This document shows, one piece after another, positions 25,013 through 33,447 of a DNA stretch of 64,000 nucleotides (position 1 is its first letter; every line of letters starts with the position of its first letter). This DNA comes from Streptomyces cyanogenus (GTDB taxonomy: Bacteria; Actinomycetota; Actinomycetes; Streptomycetales; Streptomycetaceae): assembly GCF_017526105.1 (NCBI RefSeq), contig NZ_CP071839.1, positions 3,524,501-3,588,500 on the forward strand, given 5' to 3'. The notes under the pieces are model-generated. The model was not told where the DNA came from. It ran no database searches and was given only the letters and a program-made list of their open reading frames with translations. The translations under genes and the position numbers were made by a program.

Positions 25013-27318
25013 CGGTCCGTCACCACGGCCGCCTGCGGGCGGATCGGCAGGCGGTTGACCGGGCGGCCGGTGGCCGCGCGGACGGCGGAGGCGATCGCCG
25101 CGGGGGCCGTCACCACCGGGACCGCGCTGACCGACTTGGCGCCGAACGGAGCCACCACGTCCCGTTCCTCGACCAGTTTCACGATCCGGATGTCGGGGGC
25201 GTCCAGGGCGGTCGGCAGGGCGTAACCGGTGAGGTCGGGGTGGCGGATCAGGCCGCGGGGCGTACGGAGGTTCTCGGTGAGGGCGATGCCCACGCCCTGG
25301 GTGACGCCCGCCTCGATGCGCGCCGCCAGCTGCGCCGGGTTCAGCACCCGGCCCACGTCCTGGGCGACCGCCAGTTCCACCACCCGGACCGAGCCCAGCT
25401 CGACGTCGACGTCCACCACCGCGCGGATCGCGCAGAACGCGAGGCCCACGAAGGCGTCGCCCTGGCCGGAGGCGTCCAGCGGCTCGGTGGGGTGCGGGCG
25501 GCACTGGGCGGTGGCCCACAGCTCCTTGCCCTCCATCGCCTCGGTGACGGTGGTCGAGAGGACGCCGTCGTACGAGGTGATCTTGCCGTCCGTGATCTGG
25601 AGCAGCTCGGTGGACATGCCGAACTTGTGCGCGAGCGGCTGCAGCAGTTGCGTGCGGACCATCTTGGCCGCCCGTTCGACCGCGCCGCCGGACACCCAGG
25701 TGTGCCGGCCCCGGCAGCCCGCGCCGGCCGGCGGCTGGTCGGTGTCGACCGGGGCGACGTGGACCTCCTCGACGCCGAGGGTCTCCTGGACGATCTGCCG
25801 GGCCAGCGTGGTGAAGCCCTGGCCGGTCTCGACGGCCGCGCACAGCACGGTCGCGATGCCGTCGTGGACCTTGACGGTCGCGGTCGACACCTCGTCGGCG
25901 CCCTCCGCGCCGAGCATGTGCACCATGCCCAGGCCGTAGCCGACGCCCCGGCGCACCGCGCCCGGCTCGCCCGCGCCCTCGGGGCCGCCGGGCAGCAGCC
26001 ACTCCTCCTCGGGGGTGTCCTTGGGCAGCGCCGGGAGCGGGAAGTCCCGTACCGCCTGGAGCAGTTCGGCGACCGGGGCCGGGCAGGTCACGGTCTGGCC
26101 GATCGGCAGGACGTCACCGGTGGCGAGGACGTTGCGCAGGCGCACTTCGGCCGGGTCCAGGCCCAGCTTCTTCGCCAGCTTGTCCATCTGCGCCTCGTAG
26201 GCGGCGCACACCTGCATGGCGCCCTCGCCGCGCACGTGCCCGGAGGGCGGGTTGTTGGTGCGCACCGCCCAGCCCTCGATGAAGGCGTTGGGGACGACGT
26301 ACGGGCCGCACGCGAAGGAGACGGCGGCGGCGAGCGCGTCGGCGGAGGTGTCGGCGTACGCGCCCGCGTCCAGCAGGATCTGCGCCTCGACCTTCACCAG
26401 CCTGCCCTCGGCGTCGGCGTGGTGGCGGTAGCGCAGCAGGGTGGGGTGGCGGTGGGCGTGGCCGAGGAAGGACTCCTCGCGGCTCGCCGTCAGCTTCACC
26501 GGGCAGCCGGTCTTCAGGGCGAGCAGGCCGAGCGGGAGCTGGAAGCCCTGGTCCTCGCGGTCGGCCGTGGCACCGGGCACCCCGGTGACGACGATCTTCA
26601 CTCGATCGGGGGACAGGCCGTAGCAGGCGGCGGCCGTGTTGCGGTCGGTGTGCGGATCGGTGGAGGCCAGGTACAGCTCCACCCCGCCGTCGGGGCGCGG
26701 TACGGCCAGACCGGCCTCGGCGCCGATCGGGGCCGGGTCCGCGCGGCCGATGCGGTACTGGCCCTCGACGACGATCTCGCCGACCGCGCCCGGGTCGCCG
26801 TGGTGCAGCGGGATGTGCCGGATCAGGTTGCCGTCGGGGTGCAGCGGCTCGGCCTCGAAGGCCTGCTCGGGGTCGGTGACCGGGTCGAGCACCTCGTACT
26901 CGACGATGACGGCGGCGGCGGCCATCCGCGCGGTGTCCGGGTGGTCGGCGGCGACGGCGGCGATGGGCTCGCCGTGGTGGCGTACGACCTCGGAGGCGAA
27001 CACCGGCCGGTCGGGCGTGCCGCGGCCGTGGCGCGGCGTGCCGGGCACGTCCTCGTGGGTGATGACGGCGCGGACGCCGGGCATCTCGCGCGCGTGGGTG
27101 GTGTCGATGGAGACGATGCGCGCGTGCGCGTGCGGGGAGCGCAGCACGGCCGCCCACAGCAGGCCCTCGGCCCACAGGTCGGCCGCGTACGGGAAGGTGC
27201 CCTCGGTCTTGGCCCGGGCGTCGGCGTGCGGCAGGGAGGCGCCGATGCCGTGCGGCAGCGGCTCGGCCTCGGGGGCGGGTTCCGCGGCGGTGGTCGCGGT
27301 GCCGGCTTCGTTGCTCAC
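25009..27318 (-). CDS. Xanthine dehydrogenase-family molybdopterin-binding subunit
   Basis: A 769-residue large subunit of a molybdenum hydroxylase (XdhB/CoxL type). The aldehyde oxidase/xanthine dehydrogenase a/b hammerhead domain is in the first 130 residues (GTFPYAADLWAEGLLWAAVLRSPHAHARIVSID), followed by the Mo-cofactor domain with GEPIAAVAADHPDTARMAA, PSGHVRGEGAMQVCAAYE and a C-terminal GVGIALTEN/PTALDAPDI block. A Glu near the C-terminus of the family is the catalytic base; the region around PFGAKSVSAVPVVTAPAAIASAV replaces the classical GVGEP motif with GAKSV, so that Glu is not evident here. The GTG at 27318 overlaps the upstream stop (GTGA). The substrate may be a purine or another heterocycle or aldehyde. 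Confidence 0.87.
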   Translation of the reverse strand: MSNEAGTATTAAEPAPEAEPLPHGIGASLPHADARAKTEGTFPYAADLWAEGLLWAAVLRSPHAHARIVSIDTTHAREMPGVRAVITHEDVPGTPRHGRGTPDRPVFASEVVRHHGEPIAAVAADHPDTARMAAAAVIVEYEVLDPVTDPEQAFEAEPLHPDGNLIRHIPLHHGDPGAVGEIVVEGQYRIGRADPAPIGAEAGLAVPRPDGGVELYLASTDPHTDRNTAAACYGLSPDRVKIVVTGVPGATADREDQGFQLPLGLLALKTGCPVKLTASREESFLGHAHRHPTLLRYRHHADAEGRLVKVEAQILLDAGAYADTSADALAAAVSFACGPYVVPNAFIEGWAVRTNNPPSGHVRGEGAMQVCAAYEAQMDKLAKKLGLDPAEVRLRNVLATGDVLPIGQTVTCPAPVAELLQAVRDFPLPALPKDTPEEEWLLPGGPEGAGEPGAVRRGVGYGLGMVHMLGAEGADEVSTATVKVHDGIATVLCAAVETGQGFTTLARQIVQETLGVEEVHVAPVDTDQPPAGAGCRGRHTWVSGGAVERAAKMVRTQLLQPLAHKFGMSTELLQITDGKITSYDGVLSTTVTEAMEGKELWATAQCRPHPTEPLDASGQGDAFVGLAFCAIRAVVDVDVELGSVRVVELAVAQDVGRVLNPAQLAARIEAGVTQGVGIALTENLRTPRGLIRHPDLTGYALPTALDAPDIRIVKLVEERDVVAPFGAKSVSAVPVVTAPAAIASAVRAATGRPVNRLPIRPQAAVVTDR

Positions 27319-29306
27319 GCCTGGCCTCCGTCCTGGCCGTAGTGCTGGTCCTGCGGTCCCGGCGGCGTGCCGTACGGGTCCGACGGGTCGTACGGATCCG
27401 ACGGGTCGTACGGATCCGACGGGTCGTACGGATGCGACGGGTCGTACTGGTCGTACGGGTCCGGCCGGTCGTGCGGCTGGGGTGCCCGCGGGGTGTCGAA
27501 CGCGCCCGGTGCCTCGAACGCCGACGGGTGGACGCCGCCGGAGCCGGGGCCCGCCTGGTGCGGAATGCGGGCCTCGTCCGCGTCCGGCTCGCCGCCCTCG
27601 TGGGACGTCTCGCGCTCGGCGACGACCTCCTTGACGGCCTCCAGGACGCCCCGGTAGCCCGAGCACCGGCACAGGTTGCCGCACAGGGCCTGCCGGGTCT
27701 CCAGCTCGCTCGGCGCCGGGTTGCCCTCCAGCAGGTCGTGCACGGTCATCGCCATGCCGGGCACGCAGAAACCGCACTGCACGGCACCGCACCGGGCGAG
27801 CGCGCGCTGGACGTCGGAGGGCTGCCCGTCGGCGGCCAGGCCCTCGACCGTACGGACCTCGCTGCCGGCCGCGGTGGCCGCCGGGACCAGGCAGGAGGCC
27901 ACCAGGCGGCCGTCGACCTGCACGTTGCAGGCCCCGCACTCGCCCTGCGAGCAGCCGTCCTTGGCGCCGGCGAGGCCGAGCCGTTCGCGCAGCACGTACA
28001 GCAGTGACTCGCCGATCCAGGCGTCGGTGACCGGGCGGTCGGCGCCGTTGACGCGCAGCACGTAGGAGGCGAGCGGGTGGTCGTCGTGCGGCGGCAGCGG
28101 TACGGCTGCCTGCTCCCCGGCGTCCTCGGAGGCGTCCTCCCGCGCGCGCGGGGTGTCCTCTTCGGCGGGGCCGTCCGGGGCGGGCGCGTCGGCGGGGTGC
28201 CCGGGTACGTCCGCTTCGGCCGCGGGTTCGGGGTCCGCCGCGTCGCCGCCGGGGGCGTTCGGGGAGGCGGCCGGCTCGGCCGTGGCCGCCGCTGTGGCGG
28301 GCCGGGACGCGTCGGACGGGTCTGCCGGCTGCTCGTGGCCCGCGGGGACGTCAGCGGGGCGCTCAGGGGCTTCGGCGAGGCCGTGGGCCTCGCCGGCGTC
28401 GGTGGTCTCGGCGTCCTCGGCTTCCGGCGCGGCGCCGTCCCCGGCCGGCGGAACCGGTGCGGCGGTCGCGGACAGCCCCGTACCGCCGGGCGTGTCGGCC
28501 TCTTGGGCCTCACCGGTGTCCCCGGCGTCCCCCGCGTAGTCGCCGTGGCCGCCCTCCGCGTGGCCGGACGGGCCCTGGCCGTGCCCGGACTCCGGCACGT
28601 ACCGGTCCTCGGGCACGTACCCGTCCGCCGAGCCGTACCCCTCCTCCGGACCGTACGCGTCCGGCGCGCCGCCCCCCGGGTGGGCGCCGGTGTGCTCGGG
28701 CAGGGGGTGGTGGCCGGCGGGGTCGTCGTGGTCCGGCACGGGGGTGGCCGGCCGGTCCTCGGGCCGGTCCCAGGCGTGGCCCGCACCGTCCGTCGCCCAG
28801 GGCGCCGGCGCGCCGCCGGGGAGCGTGGCCGGCGGGGTGCCGCCCCACTGCTCGACCAGCGAGGACGTGGTGAACTCGCCCGACTCGTCCGGCAGCTCGC
28901 CGCCGGCGACGGGGATGGACCACTGCCCGGTGACGTCGTGCCCCGGGGCGGCCGGTGCCGCGGGCTCCTCGTAGGTCCAGTGCTGGGTGGCACCGGGCTG
29001 GTAGGTGAACCGGTCGTCCGCGGACTGCGGCTCGGCCGGCGTGACGTTCGGGTCGGGCCACTGGGCGCCGCCGTCGGGCGCCGGCCACGTACCGGTGGCG
29101 CCGTCGGCGTGCGTGGCCGTTATCCGCGGCGGCACGTAGCCGTGGCCGGGCGCGGCCAGCGGGCTGTCGCCGGACAGCAGGGCGTCGATGCCGCCCTCGG
29201 GGAGCTGGACGAAGGCGGTGGCGCCGTCGTCGTAGTCGCCCTGGGGCAGCGGGTCCCAGCGTCCGCCGCCCTGGGGGGTGCCCTCTCCGTGCTGGTCGTC
29301 GGTCAC
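27315..29306 (-). CDS. [2Fe-2S] subunit of a molybdenum hydroxylase with giant disordered extensions
   Basis: A 663-residue protein in which only about residues 412-563 form the usual iron-sulphur subunit. The first cluster ligands are in DGCSQGECGACNV and a later single Cys; the second in CGAVQCGFCVPGM and CGNLCRCSGY. The N-terminal 410 residues are acidic, Pro/Ala/Gly/Glu-rich and low-complexity; the last 100 residues include YDPSDP repeats. Family members are normally 150-200 residues. The GTG at 29306 overlaps the FAD-subunit stop (GTGA) and no internal start near the domain has an obvious ribosome site, so I believe the extension is translated. Function of the extension is unknown. Confidence 0.85.
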   Translation of the reverse strand: MTDDQHGEGTPQGGGRWDPLPQGDYDDGATAFVQLPEGGIDALLSGDSPLAAPGHGYVPPRITATHADGATGTWPAPDGGAQWPDPNVTPAEPQSADDRFTYQPGATQHWTYEEPAAPAAPGHDVTGQWSIPVAGGELPDESGEFTTSSLVEQWGGTPPATLPGGAPAPWATDGAGHAWDRPEDRPATPVPDHDDPAGHHPLPEHTGAHPGGGAPDAYGPEEGYGSADGYVPEDRYVPESGHGQGPSGHAEGGHGDYAGDAGDTGEAQEADTPGGTGLSATAAPVPPAGDGAAPEAEDAETTDAGEAHGLAEAPERPADVPAGHEQPADPSDASRPATAAATAEPAASPNAPGGDAADPEPAAEADVPGHPADAPAPDGPAEEDTPRAREDASEDAGEQAAVPLPPHDDHPLASYVLRVNGADRPVTDAWIGESLLYVLRERLGLAGAKDGCSQGECGACNVQVDGRLVASCLVPAATAAGSEVRTVEGLAADGQPSDVQRALARCGAVQCGFCVPGMAMTVHDLLEGNPAPSELETRQALCGNLCRCSGYRGVLEAVKEVVAERETSHEGGEPDADEARIPHQAGPGSGGVHPSAFEAPGAFDTPRAPQPHDRPDPYDQYDPSHPYDPSDPYDPSDPYDPSDPYGTPPGPQDQHYGQDGGQA
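27370..27461. repeat. 18-bp tandem repeats coding YDPSDP
   Basis: About five copies of GGGTCGTACGGATCCGAC or variants, encoding YDPSDP hexapeptides near the C-terminus of the [2Fe-2S] subunit. The near-identity of the middle copies at DNA level points to recent slippage or unequal exchange. Confidence 0.85.
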
Positions 29307-30196
29307 GACAGTGCCCTCCCCAGTGCTCGTCGGGCCAGCGCGGCGACGGTGCGCCGCAGGTGCAGTACGGCGGGCGGAAGCGGGGTCACCGAGCCGTCGG
29401 GCTCGGGGGCCGGATCGGGGATGCAGGCCGCGGCGACGTACTCCCCGAAGGCGTGCAGGGCCTCCGGGACGAGGGCGCGGTCGTTGTCCCAGTCGATCAG
29501 CTGGGCGACCCACTGCTCGGCCTCCAGTGGCCTGAGCGGCATCGGCGCTATGGCTCCCACGGCGCAGCGCACGCCGCGCCGGGCGGGGTCGAGGACGAGC
29601 GCCACGGAGGCCAGCGCGCGGCCCGGGCCGGTGCGTCCGGTCGCCTTCAGGAAGACCTGCGGGGCGTGCAGCAGCGGTACGCGCACGTAGCCGATGAGTT
29701 CGCCGCCGCGCAGCATCTCCACGCCGGCCAGCAGGTGCGACACCGGGATCTCCCGGCGGGCCCCGCCCGGGCCCGCGATGATCAGCGTCGCTTCCAGGGC
29801 GGCCAGCACCGGCAGCGCGTCCCCGGTGGGGGCGGCCGAGGCGATGTTGCCGCCGAGCGTGCCCGCGTTGCGGATGTGCGGCGGGCCCGCGGCGCGCGCG
29901 GCGGCGGCGAGCGCCGGGATCAGGGCCGCGAAGTCGGGGCGGCCCATGCGCGCGTGTGTGAGGCCGGCGCCGAGCAGCGCGTGGCCGTCCTGGTACTGCC
30001 AGCTGCGGATCTCGCTGATCCGGCCGAGGCCGACCAGTGCGGCGGGCCTGAGCTGGCCGGAGTTGACGGCGGCCATCAGGTCGGTGCCGCCCGACACGGG
30101 GACGGCGGTGGGCATGGCGGTGAGAGCCGCCACGGCCTCGTCCAGTGTCGTGGGCAAGGTGACGGCCTGCGCCGCCTGCGGTGCGTGCGTGGTCAA
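29303..30196 (-). CDS. FAD-binding subunit of a molybdenum hydroxylase
   Basis: A protein of about 297 residues of the CO-dehydrogenase flavoprotein/XdhC-type medium-subunit family. The FAD-binding motifs VPVSGGTDLMAAVNSGQLRP and IRNAGTLGGNIASAAPTGDALPVL are clear, followed by the C-terminal domain with ATGRTGPGRALASVALVLD. I place the start at the TTG at 30196 (MTTHAPQAAQ), with GGGAAGGGG ten or so bases upstream, because the longer frame to 30334 reads as unstructured basic sequence. Its stop overlaps the [2Fe-2S] gene start. It passes electrons from the iron-sulphur subunit to NAD or another acceptor. The 252-base gap upstream probably carries the operon promoter, which I cannot define. 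Confidence 0.85.
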   Translation of the reverse strand: MTTHAPQAAQAVTLPTTLDEAVAALTAMPTAVPVSGGTDLMAAVNSGQLRPAALVGLGRISEIRSWQYQDGHALLGAGLTHARMGRPDFAALIPALAAAARAAGPPHIRNAGTLGGNIASAAPTGDALPVLAALEATLIIAGPGGARREIPVSHLLAGVEMLRGGELIGYVRVPLLHAPQVFLKATGRTGPGRALASVALVLDPARRGVRCAVGAIAPMPLRPLEAEQWVAQLIDWDNDRALVPEALHAFGEYVAAACIPDPAPEPDGSVTPLPPAVLHLRRTVAALARRALGRALS

Positions 30197-30448
30197 ACCG
30201 GCTGCCCCTTCCCGCTGCCCCACCTGGTCCCGCCTGTGTTGCCGTACGGTACGTGCTGACAGGGCGGACGACGCAACTCTGGCACATCTTCGCAACACCC
30301 GAACGTGGGGGTCCGCCAGGAGGCGTTCGCCCACCCCATCGGGGAGATGGTCCGTTTTCGTACGGCATCACCGGTGCGCGCGGATTGCCTCTCTTCAGCG
30401 GTCCTGGCGGGTTATTTTCCATTACCTGTTCGGGGCGGCCCGGCGCGG

Positions 30449-32086
30449 TCACCGGTTCGGGGGCGGCCCGTCGAGCGGGCGGCCGAGGACGCCGGGGCGG
30501 CGCTGCCAGGGGCGGGGTCCGGTGGGCGGGCGGTAGGCGACACCGAGGGCGTCGAGTCGCCGGTAGTGGGCCGTCATCCGGCGTTCGAAGTCCGCGTAGT
30601 CGCGTTCGGCCGGTGCGGGCAGCGGGCTCCAGGCGACCTCGGCGAAGGCCGCGAGGCGGGGGAAGGTCTGGTAGTCCACGCGCGCGGCGTCCTCCAGCGC
30701 CTCGGTCCACACGTTGGCCTGGGTGCCCAGCACGTGCCGGGCCTCCGCCTCGGTGAGTCCGTCCGGGACGGGCTCGAACCGGTAGACGTCCTCCAGGGTG
30801 CGCACGAAGCCGATCGGTACGGGCTCGTCCTGGCCGGGGGCCTGACGGTGGTCCAGGTACACGTACTGCTCCGGGCACATGACCACGTCGTGGCCGGCCC
30901 GCGCGGCGGCGATCCCGCCCGCGTAGCCGCGCCAGGAGGAGACGGCCGCACCGGGCGCGAGTCCGCCCTCCAGGATCTCGTCCCAGCCGATGAGGCGGCG
31001 CCCGCGCGCGGAGAGCCAGGCGTCGAAGTGCCCGATGAACCAGGACTGCAGCTCGTCCTCGCCGGCGAGGCCGAGGTCGGTGATGCGGGTCTTGGCGGTC
31101 ACGGACTCGGTCCACTGCTCCTTGCGGCACTCGTCGCCGCCGACGTGCACGAACGCCGAGAACTCGGCGGCGTCCGCGGGGAACAGCTCCAGGACCTCCT
31201 CGAACACCCCTTCGTAGAAACGCAGGGTGGTGTCGGTGGGAGCCAGTACGTTGGCGGAGATGCCCCAGGTGTCCCAGACGGAGAGGGCCGTGGTGTCGAC
31301 GACGTCGGTGTTGCCGAGTTCCGGGTACGCGGCGATGGCGGCCTGCGAGTGGCCCGGTACGTCGATCTCGGGGACGACGCTGACATGCCGCTCGGCGGCG
31401 TAGGCGACGATCTCCCGGATGTCGTCCTGGGTGTAGAAGCCGCCGTGGGGCCTGTCGTCCCACAGCGGTGAGGCCCGGTGGCCGAATTTCGTCCGCGTGC
31501 GCCAGGAGGCGATCTCGGTCAGTTTCGGGTACCGCTCGATCTCGATGCGCCAGCCCTGGTCGTCCGTCAGGTGCAGGTGCAGGACGTTGAGTTTGTGCGC
31601 GGCCATCAGGTCCAGATAGCGCAGCACGCCCTCCTTGGGCATGAAGTGCCGGGCGACGTCGAGCAGGAGGCCGCGCCAGCGGAACCGGGGGGCGTCCTCG
31701 ATGACCTGGTGCGGGACGCCGAGGGCGGCGCCCCGGCGGACGGGGGCGCGCCGGAAGGCGTCGGGGCCGAGCAGCTGGCGCAGGGTCTGCGCGCCCCAGA
31801 ACACGCCCGCGGGCCCGCCGCCGCGGATCTCCACGCCCTGCCCGGCGACCGCGCTCAGCCGGTACGCCTCCGGCGCGAGCGTGTCGTCCAGCAGCAGCCG
31901 TACGCCGTCGCGGGCGTCCCGCGGCCCGGGGTGCAGCGGCAGGCCCAGGGCGGCACCCAGGGTGGCGCGCAGCCAGCGTTCGGTGCGCTGCGCGCCAGGG
32001 CCGGCCCACAGGGTGGTGCCGTCGCCCAGCGGCACCTCGGGCCCCGCCGGCCCCTCGACGGCGTACGGCGCCGGAATCAGTTCCAC
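30449..32086 (-). CDS. GH20 beta-N-acetylhexosaminidase
   Basis: A 545-residue glycoside hydrolase of family 20 releasing GlcNAc from chitobiose and related glycans. An N-terminal GH20b-like domain (residues about 1-125) precedes the TIM barrel beginning RFRWRGLLLDVARHFMPKEGVLRYLDLMAAHKLNVLHLHLTDDQGWR. The catalytic Asp-Glu pair is in FVHVGGDECRK, and the sugar-binding GWDEILEGG and GTQANVWTE motifs are present. No signal peptide is visible, so it is likely intracellular. The start is a GTG at 32086 with GAGGGG upstream. A DasR-like operator about 100 bases upstream fits control by GlcNAc metabolism. Confidence 0.93.
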   Translation of the reverse strand: MELIPAPYAVEGPAGPEVPLGDGTTLWAGPGAQRTERWLRATLGAALGLPLHPGPRDARDGVRLLLDDTLAPEAYRLSAVAGQGVEIRGGGPAGVFWGAQTLRQLLGPDAFRRAPVRRGAALGVPHQVIEDAPRFRWRGLLLDVARHFMPKEGVLRYLDLMAAHKLNVLHLHLTDDQGWRIEIERYPKLTEIASWRTRTKFGHRASPLWDDRPHGGFYTQDDIREIVAYAAERHVSVVPEIDVPGHSQAAIAAYPELGNTDVVDTTALSVWDTWGISANVLAPTDTTLRFYEGVFEEVLELFPADAAEFSAFVHVGGDECRKEQWTESVTAKTRITDLGLAGEDELQSWFIGHFDAWLSARGRRLIGWDEILEGGLAPGAAVSSWRGYAGGIAAARAGHDVVMCPEQYVYLDHRQAPGQDEPVPIGFVRTLEDVYRFEPVPDGLTEAEARHVLGTQANVWTEALEDAARVDYQTFPRLAAFAEVAWSPLPAPAERDYADFERRMTAHYRRLDALGVAYRPPTGPRPWQRRPGVLGRPLDGPPPNR

Positions 32087-32183
32087 GACATCAGCCCCTC
32101 ACCGCGTTGCACCATATGCAACGCCCCTAGCGCCCTGCACAACACAACGCCTCGAAGGCTAGGGACCGGGCGGTGGCCCCACA

Positions 32184-32199
32184 AGAGGTCTGGACCAGT
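32184..32199 (-). promoter_or_regulatory. DasR-responsive element (dre) candidate
   Basis: On the minus strand the site reads ACTGGTCCAGACCTCT, matching 14 of 16 positions of the consensus I recall, ACTGGTCTAGACCACT. It is 98 bases upstream of the hexosaminidase GTG. DasR represses chitin and GlcNAc genes until glucosamine-6-phosphate accumulates. Confidence 0.78.
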
Positions 32200-32282
32200 G
32201 GTCGGCCGGGAAACGCAGAGATCCCCGGTACGTGCCGGACACACGTACCGGGGACCTCACCGCCGGCGGGCGGGCCGGTGAC

Positions 32283-32567
32283 CTACTTCTTGTCGCCGCC
32301 CTTGCCCTCGTCGCCGCCGCTGCCCATGGACTCGTAGATCTCCTTGCACATGGGACAGACGGGGTACTTCTTCGGGTCGCGGCCCGGCACCCAGACCTTG
32401 CCGCAGAGCGCCACGACGGGGGTGCCGTCGAGGGCGCTCGCCATGATCTTGTCCTTCTGGACGTAGTGGGCGAAGCGCTCGTGGTCGCCGTCGCCGTGGG
32501 ACACCTGTGGCGTCGGCTCTACGAGGGTCCCCGTACCAGTCCCGCGCTCGGGCTCGAGAGTGCTCAT
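32283..32567 (-). CDS. DUF3039 protein with a zinc-binding motif
   Basis: A 94-residue protein typical of actinobacteria. A flexible N-terminus is followed by RFAHYVQKDKIMASALDGTPVVALCGKVWVPGRDPKKYPVCPMCKEIYE, with one Cys in VALCGK and the CPMC pair forming a likely zinc site together with a His. The charged Lys/Gly-rich tail looks disordered. The ATG at 32567 begins the conserved part; a longer start at 32597 would overlap the preceding stop. Function is unknown. It is downstream of yqgE-type gene on the same strand with a 29-base gap and is probably co-transcribed. Confidence 0.85.
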   Translation of the reverse strand: MSTLEPERGTGTGTLVEPTPQVSHGDGDHERFAHYVQKDKIMASALDGTPVVALCGKVWVPGRDPKKYPVCPMCKEIYESMGSGGDEGKGGDKK

Positions 32568-32596
32568 ATCGCCAAGGGTACTGAAGCTCACACGCA

Positions 32597-33169
32597 TCAG
32601 TTGAGCGAAGGGTCGTCCGGATACGTGGCCACCATCGCCAGCTCGTTGCGCTGGCGGCGCAGCACCTCGCGCCAGAGTCTCTCCGGGGCCGGCGAGGACA
32701 CGTCACCCGGCTCGGACTCCACGACGTACCAGGCGCCCTCCACCAGCTCGTCCTCCAGCTGGCCGGGGCCCCAGCCGGCGTACCCGGCGAAGATCCGCAG
32801 GCTGCCCACGGCCGAGGCGAGCAGTTCCGGCGGTGCCTCCAGGTCGACCAGGCCGATCGCGCCGTACACCCGCCGCCAGCCGAGGGGAGCCCGGTCGCCG
32901 TTGACGCCGCCCGGGATGACCGCCACGCCCAGCGCCGAGTCCAGCGACACCGGGCCGCCCTGGAAGACCACACCGGGCTCGCCGGCGAGGTCGGCCCAGT
33001 CCTCCAGGATGTCGCCGACGACCACCGGGGTGGGCCGGTTGAGGACGACACCGAGGGAACCCTCCTCGTCGTGGTCGAGAAGGAGCACCACCGCACGGTC
33101 GAAGTTCGGGTCCGCCAGGGCGGGGGTGGCCACGAGCAGCCGCCCTGTGAGCGAGGACACCTCGGTCAT
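32597..33169 (-). CDS. YqgE/AlgH family protein
   Basis: A 190-residue protein of the widely conserved YqgE/AlgH (DUF179) family. It starts LTGRLLVATPALADPNFDRAVVLLLDHDEEGSLGVVLNRPT, the family hallmark, and continues with VVFQGGPVSLDSALGV and IFAGYAGWGPGQLEDELVEGAWYVV. AlgH was named for alginate regulation in Pseudomonas, but its molecular role is undetermined. The start is the ATG at 33169; another ATG nine bases upstream (33178) is possible. It diverges from murA across a 278-base gap that holds the murA promoter region. Confidence 0.92.
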   Translation of the reverse strand: MTEVSSLTGRLLVATPALADPNFDRAVVLLLDHDEEGSLGVVLNRPTPVVVGDILEDWADLAGEPGVVFQGGPVSLDSALGVAVIPGGVNGDRAPLGWRRVYGAIGLVDLEAPPELLASAVGSLRIFAGYAGWGPGQLEDELVEGAWYVVESEPGDVSSPAPERLWREVLRRQRNELAMVATYPDDPSLN

Positions 33170-33447
33170 GCCAGACATGATCCCGCATCTTCCCCCGGTG
33201 TGGGGACCCAATCGGGCGCACCGGAGTGAAGGCTGCTCAGGGCGCATCGAAGCCGGGGGGCGCACATCCCCGGCTCCGGTGACCCCATGTGCCCGATTGG
33301 GAACGGTTCGTGTTGTGACACACCGGTGACGCATCTGGGCGGTCCTTGGACTTACGGGCGGGGGGTGATCGGCGATTACCCTGTCTTCCCGGCCCCTGCG
33401 CACAGTGATCGGCCGGCCCCTGACCAACTCATCGGAACGCGAGATTC

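Noticed and set aside
29307..32009. Upstream continuation of the [2Fe-2S] reading frame through the FAD and hexosaminidase genes
   Set aside because: This part overlaps confidently identified genes on the same strand and reads as Arg/Pro-rich noise; the coupled GTG at 29306 is the sensible start.
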